A stretch of 39,348 nucleotides of DNA from Stentor coeruleus (Eukaryota > Ciliophora > Heterotrichea > Heterotrichida > Stentoridae), in contig MPUH01000709.1 in assembly GCA_001970955.1 (NCBI GenBank), positions 1 to 39,348 on the forward strand. The letters are read 5' to 3'. Below, piece after piece: positions 38,119 through 39,348 of this stretch. A program made the translations under genes and the position numbers. Position 1 is the first letter of the stretch. Every line of letters starts with the position of its first letter. The notes beneath the pieces are model-generated. The model made no database searches, had not been told where the DNA came from, and worked only from the letters and a program-made list of their open reading frames with translations.

Positions 38119-39348
38119 TTAAAATTTAAAGTTAACTAAACTGCTTTTACAAACAGGACAAATTTTCTCTATGCTATTATTCTCATTTTGTAACCATTCT
38201 TTTAAGCACTCTCTATGGAATATATGATTGCAATGAGTTATCACAGACAAATCATAGTCTTCAATTTCTTTTAAGTCCAAAATACAAATTTTTTCTTTTA
38301 AGGTAGTTTCTTTAATCAAATTTGTTAATTTTTTTCCTTTTATGTTAGACTTTTTTTTTTTTTCACAGTTATTCTTTATAATAAGGACAAAAATAATTGT
38401 TATAGCACATAGCCAGAGAACACCACATGGGATGAGTATTGATAACATAATTATTTCAGCAGTTGTAAATTGAGAATCACAATCACTATCATTTTTGCAT
38501 CCAGAATTACAATTCCCATCATTTATCATAAAACTATAGCAATTGTTTCCTTCTACTTCAAGACAATGCATATTAGAATAACCACAAGAAGCTGTATTAC
38601 ATTTAGGAATACATGTTTTTAAAGATTGAACTTCATAAGGGCATTCATTACTGCAATAAACACAATTGCTTGGTGGGCTGTTAAAACTTGCACAATATCC
38701 AGATTCAAATGACTTCCACCATGGAAAAGACACTTTGTTTATACTAATTTGCCCAAATGGATATTTTGTATAAAAAGCATATTTAATCAAATCTTCATTA
38801 GTTTTATATTTTCCACCTTTATTTATAATAGTGTTAATATTGCATTCAATACTATAATCATCAGCGCAATTATCGTACATTTCTATTAAATATTCTAAAA
38901 AAATCTTAATGGAATTATCTTCTTGAGGTAAAGATTTGTAATAAGTTAATGAGACTATTGAATTAACTAATATTGTATAACCTGTAACATTAGTTAATGG
39001 ATAAGTGCAAATTAATGTATAATTACAGCTGATACAATTATCATAATATTGCTCTGCAAAATCTGAAAATAATATTTTAACGTCAAAGTTTTCATATTTG
39101 ATTTGGTAATTTGTGATAAGTTTAAGTAGACTTTTTACTATATCCTTATCTTGATCACGATACCCACTTAGTAATAATTCGACAAAAGGAATGTCAGATT
39201 TAACATAATCAAATTCATATGAAATCCATGTATTTGAATAACCATTTAGAGTACTATAATAATCAGTAAATAGAACTGTGAAATCGTCGTAATCAAAATC
39301 TTTGAATGGATTTTTTCCTATTAACTCTTGATAAGCATTATATGAATC
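38119..39348 (-). CDS. PA-TM-RING-type E3 ligase candidate, copy 3, 5' end beyond the window
   Basis: The frame is open from the window edge (39348) to TAA at 38119-38121, 409 codons, so the ATG at 38880 is internal and not the start. The sequence is very close to copy 2 throughout: the same IGKNPFKDFDY and LLLSGYRDQDKD segments, Cys-rich LNR-like block, membrane span and RING (CILDLKEIEDYD...CNHIFHREC...CPVC). The second zinc ligand is again Asp. It keeps the segment KDIVKSLLKLITNYQ that copy 2 lacks at its N. It has no 15-nt intron at the position used in copy 1. Signal peptide and first part of the PA-like domain lie outside the window. Confidence 0.85.
   Translation of the reverse strand, partial: DSYNAYQELIGKNPFKDFDYDDFTVLFTDYYSTLNGYSNTWISYEFDYVKSDIPFVELLLSGYRDQDKDIVKSLLKLITNYQIKYENFDVKILFSDFAEQYYDNCISCNYTLICTYPLTNVTGYTILVNSIVSLTYYKSLPQEDNSIKIFLEYLIEMYDNCADDYSIECNINTIINKGGKYKTNEDLIKYAFYTKYPFGQISINKVSFPWWKSFESGYCASFNSPPSNCVYCSNECPYEVQSLKTCIPKCNTASCGYSNMHCLEVEGNNCYSFMINDGNCNSGCKNDSDCDSQFTTAEIIMLSILIPCGVLWLCAITIIFVLIIKNNCEKKKKSNIKGKKLTNLIKETTLKEKICILDLKEIEDYDLSVITHCNHIFHRECLKEWLQNENNSIEKICPVCKSSLVNFKF

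Noticed and set aside
1-39348. TGA read as Trp (Blepharisma-type code)
   Set aside because: Trp positions in conserved domains are TGG, and no conserved frame needs an in-frame TGA.
1-39348. tRNA, rRNA, CRISPR, transposons or telomeric repeats
   Set aside because: I looked for cloverleaf arm consensus, regular spacer-repeat arrays, transposase-like frames and telomere-type runs and found none I could support.

Overview
The window looks like macronuclear DNA of a heterotrich ciliate, most probably Stentor or a close relative. It is strongly AT-rich and densely packed with mostly intronless genes. The few introns are 15 nt long (GT...AG), and every clear 15-nt case has an A at position 10. All the well-supported genes read through under the standard code and end in TAA or TAG; I found no TGA terminator on a confident gene. 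The gene families also fit a ciliate: a tubulin glutamylase-like TTLL, a polycystin-like channel, GAF and PA-RING proteins, an AMPK-like kinase, and a PP2A B56 subunit.

Layout. 1-4.0 kb: the 5' part of a zinc alcohol dehydrogenase (minus), a LITAF-domain gene (minus) and a small basic protein (plus). 4.7-7.6 kb: TTLL (plus, frame broken by a 61-bp tandem duplication), a Rab GTPase (plus, one 15-nt intron) and a type I membrane protein ending in an ER-type KKxx signal (minus). 7.7-11.8 kb (minus): a secreted Cys-rich protein, a methyltransferase-like protein, and a B-box/coiled-coil protein whose 3' end is the most striking feature of the window. 12.7-16.1 kb: a large receptor with two Venus-flytrap-like regions and about nine membrane segments. 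16.2-21.7 kb: an AMPK-like kinase (minus), then an IQ-motif protein and a PKD2-like channel (plus) separated only by one in-frame TAA and two codons. 21.9-25.1 kb: a small hydrophobic reading frame, two proteins of unknown function and a dual-specificity phosphatase. 25.7-34.0 kb: ARS2/SERRATE, a second LITAF gene, an 80-aa protein, a tandem-GAF protein, a C2H2 zinc-finger protein and a PP2A B56 subunit. 34.3-39.3 kb: three tandem PA-TM-RING-type E3 ligase candidates, the last running off the window.

Main discovery candidate. At 9819-10029 (minus strand) the coding sequence of the coiled-coil gene is shredded by twelve consecutive micro-introns (one of 16 nt, eleven of 15 nt). They are separated by exons of only 3 nt (seven), 9 nt (one) or 0 nt (three AG|GT junctions). 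Every unit starts GT, ends AG and has an A six bases from its 3' end, exactly as in the two isolated 15-nt introns elsewhere in the window. Removing all twelve joins the upstream frame to a 125-nt last exon without a stop codon, giving a 630-aa protein.

Other points. Intergenic DNA is strand-asymmetric in a way that follows transcription: C-rich on the sense strand upstream of genes and G-rich downstream. Four single-N positions are flanked by direct repeats of 51-132 bp and look like unmerged contig overlaps. A fifth N sits where a RING gene has lost coding sequence.
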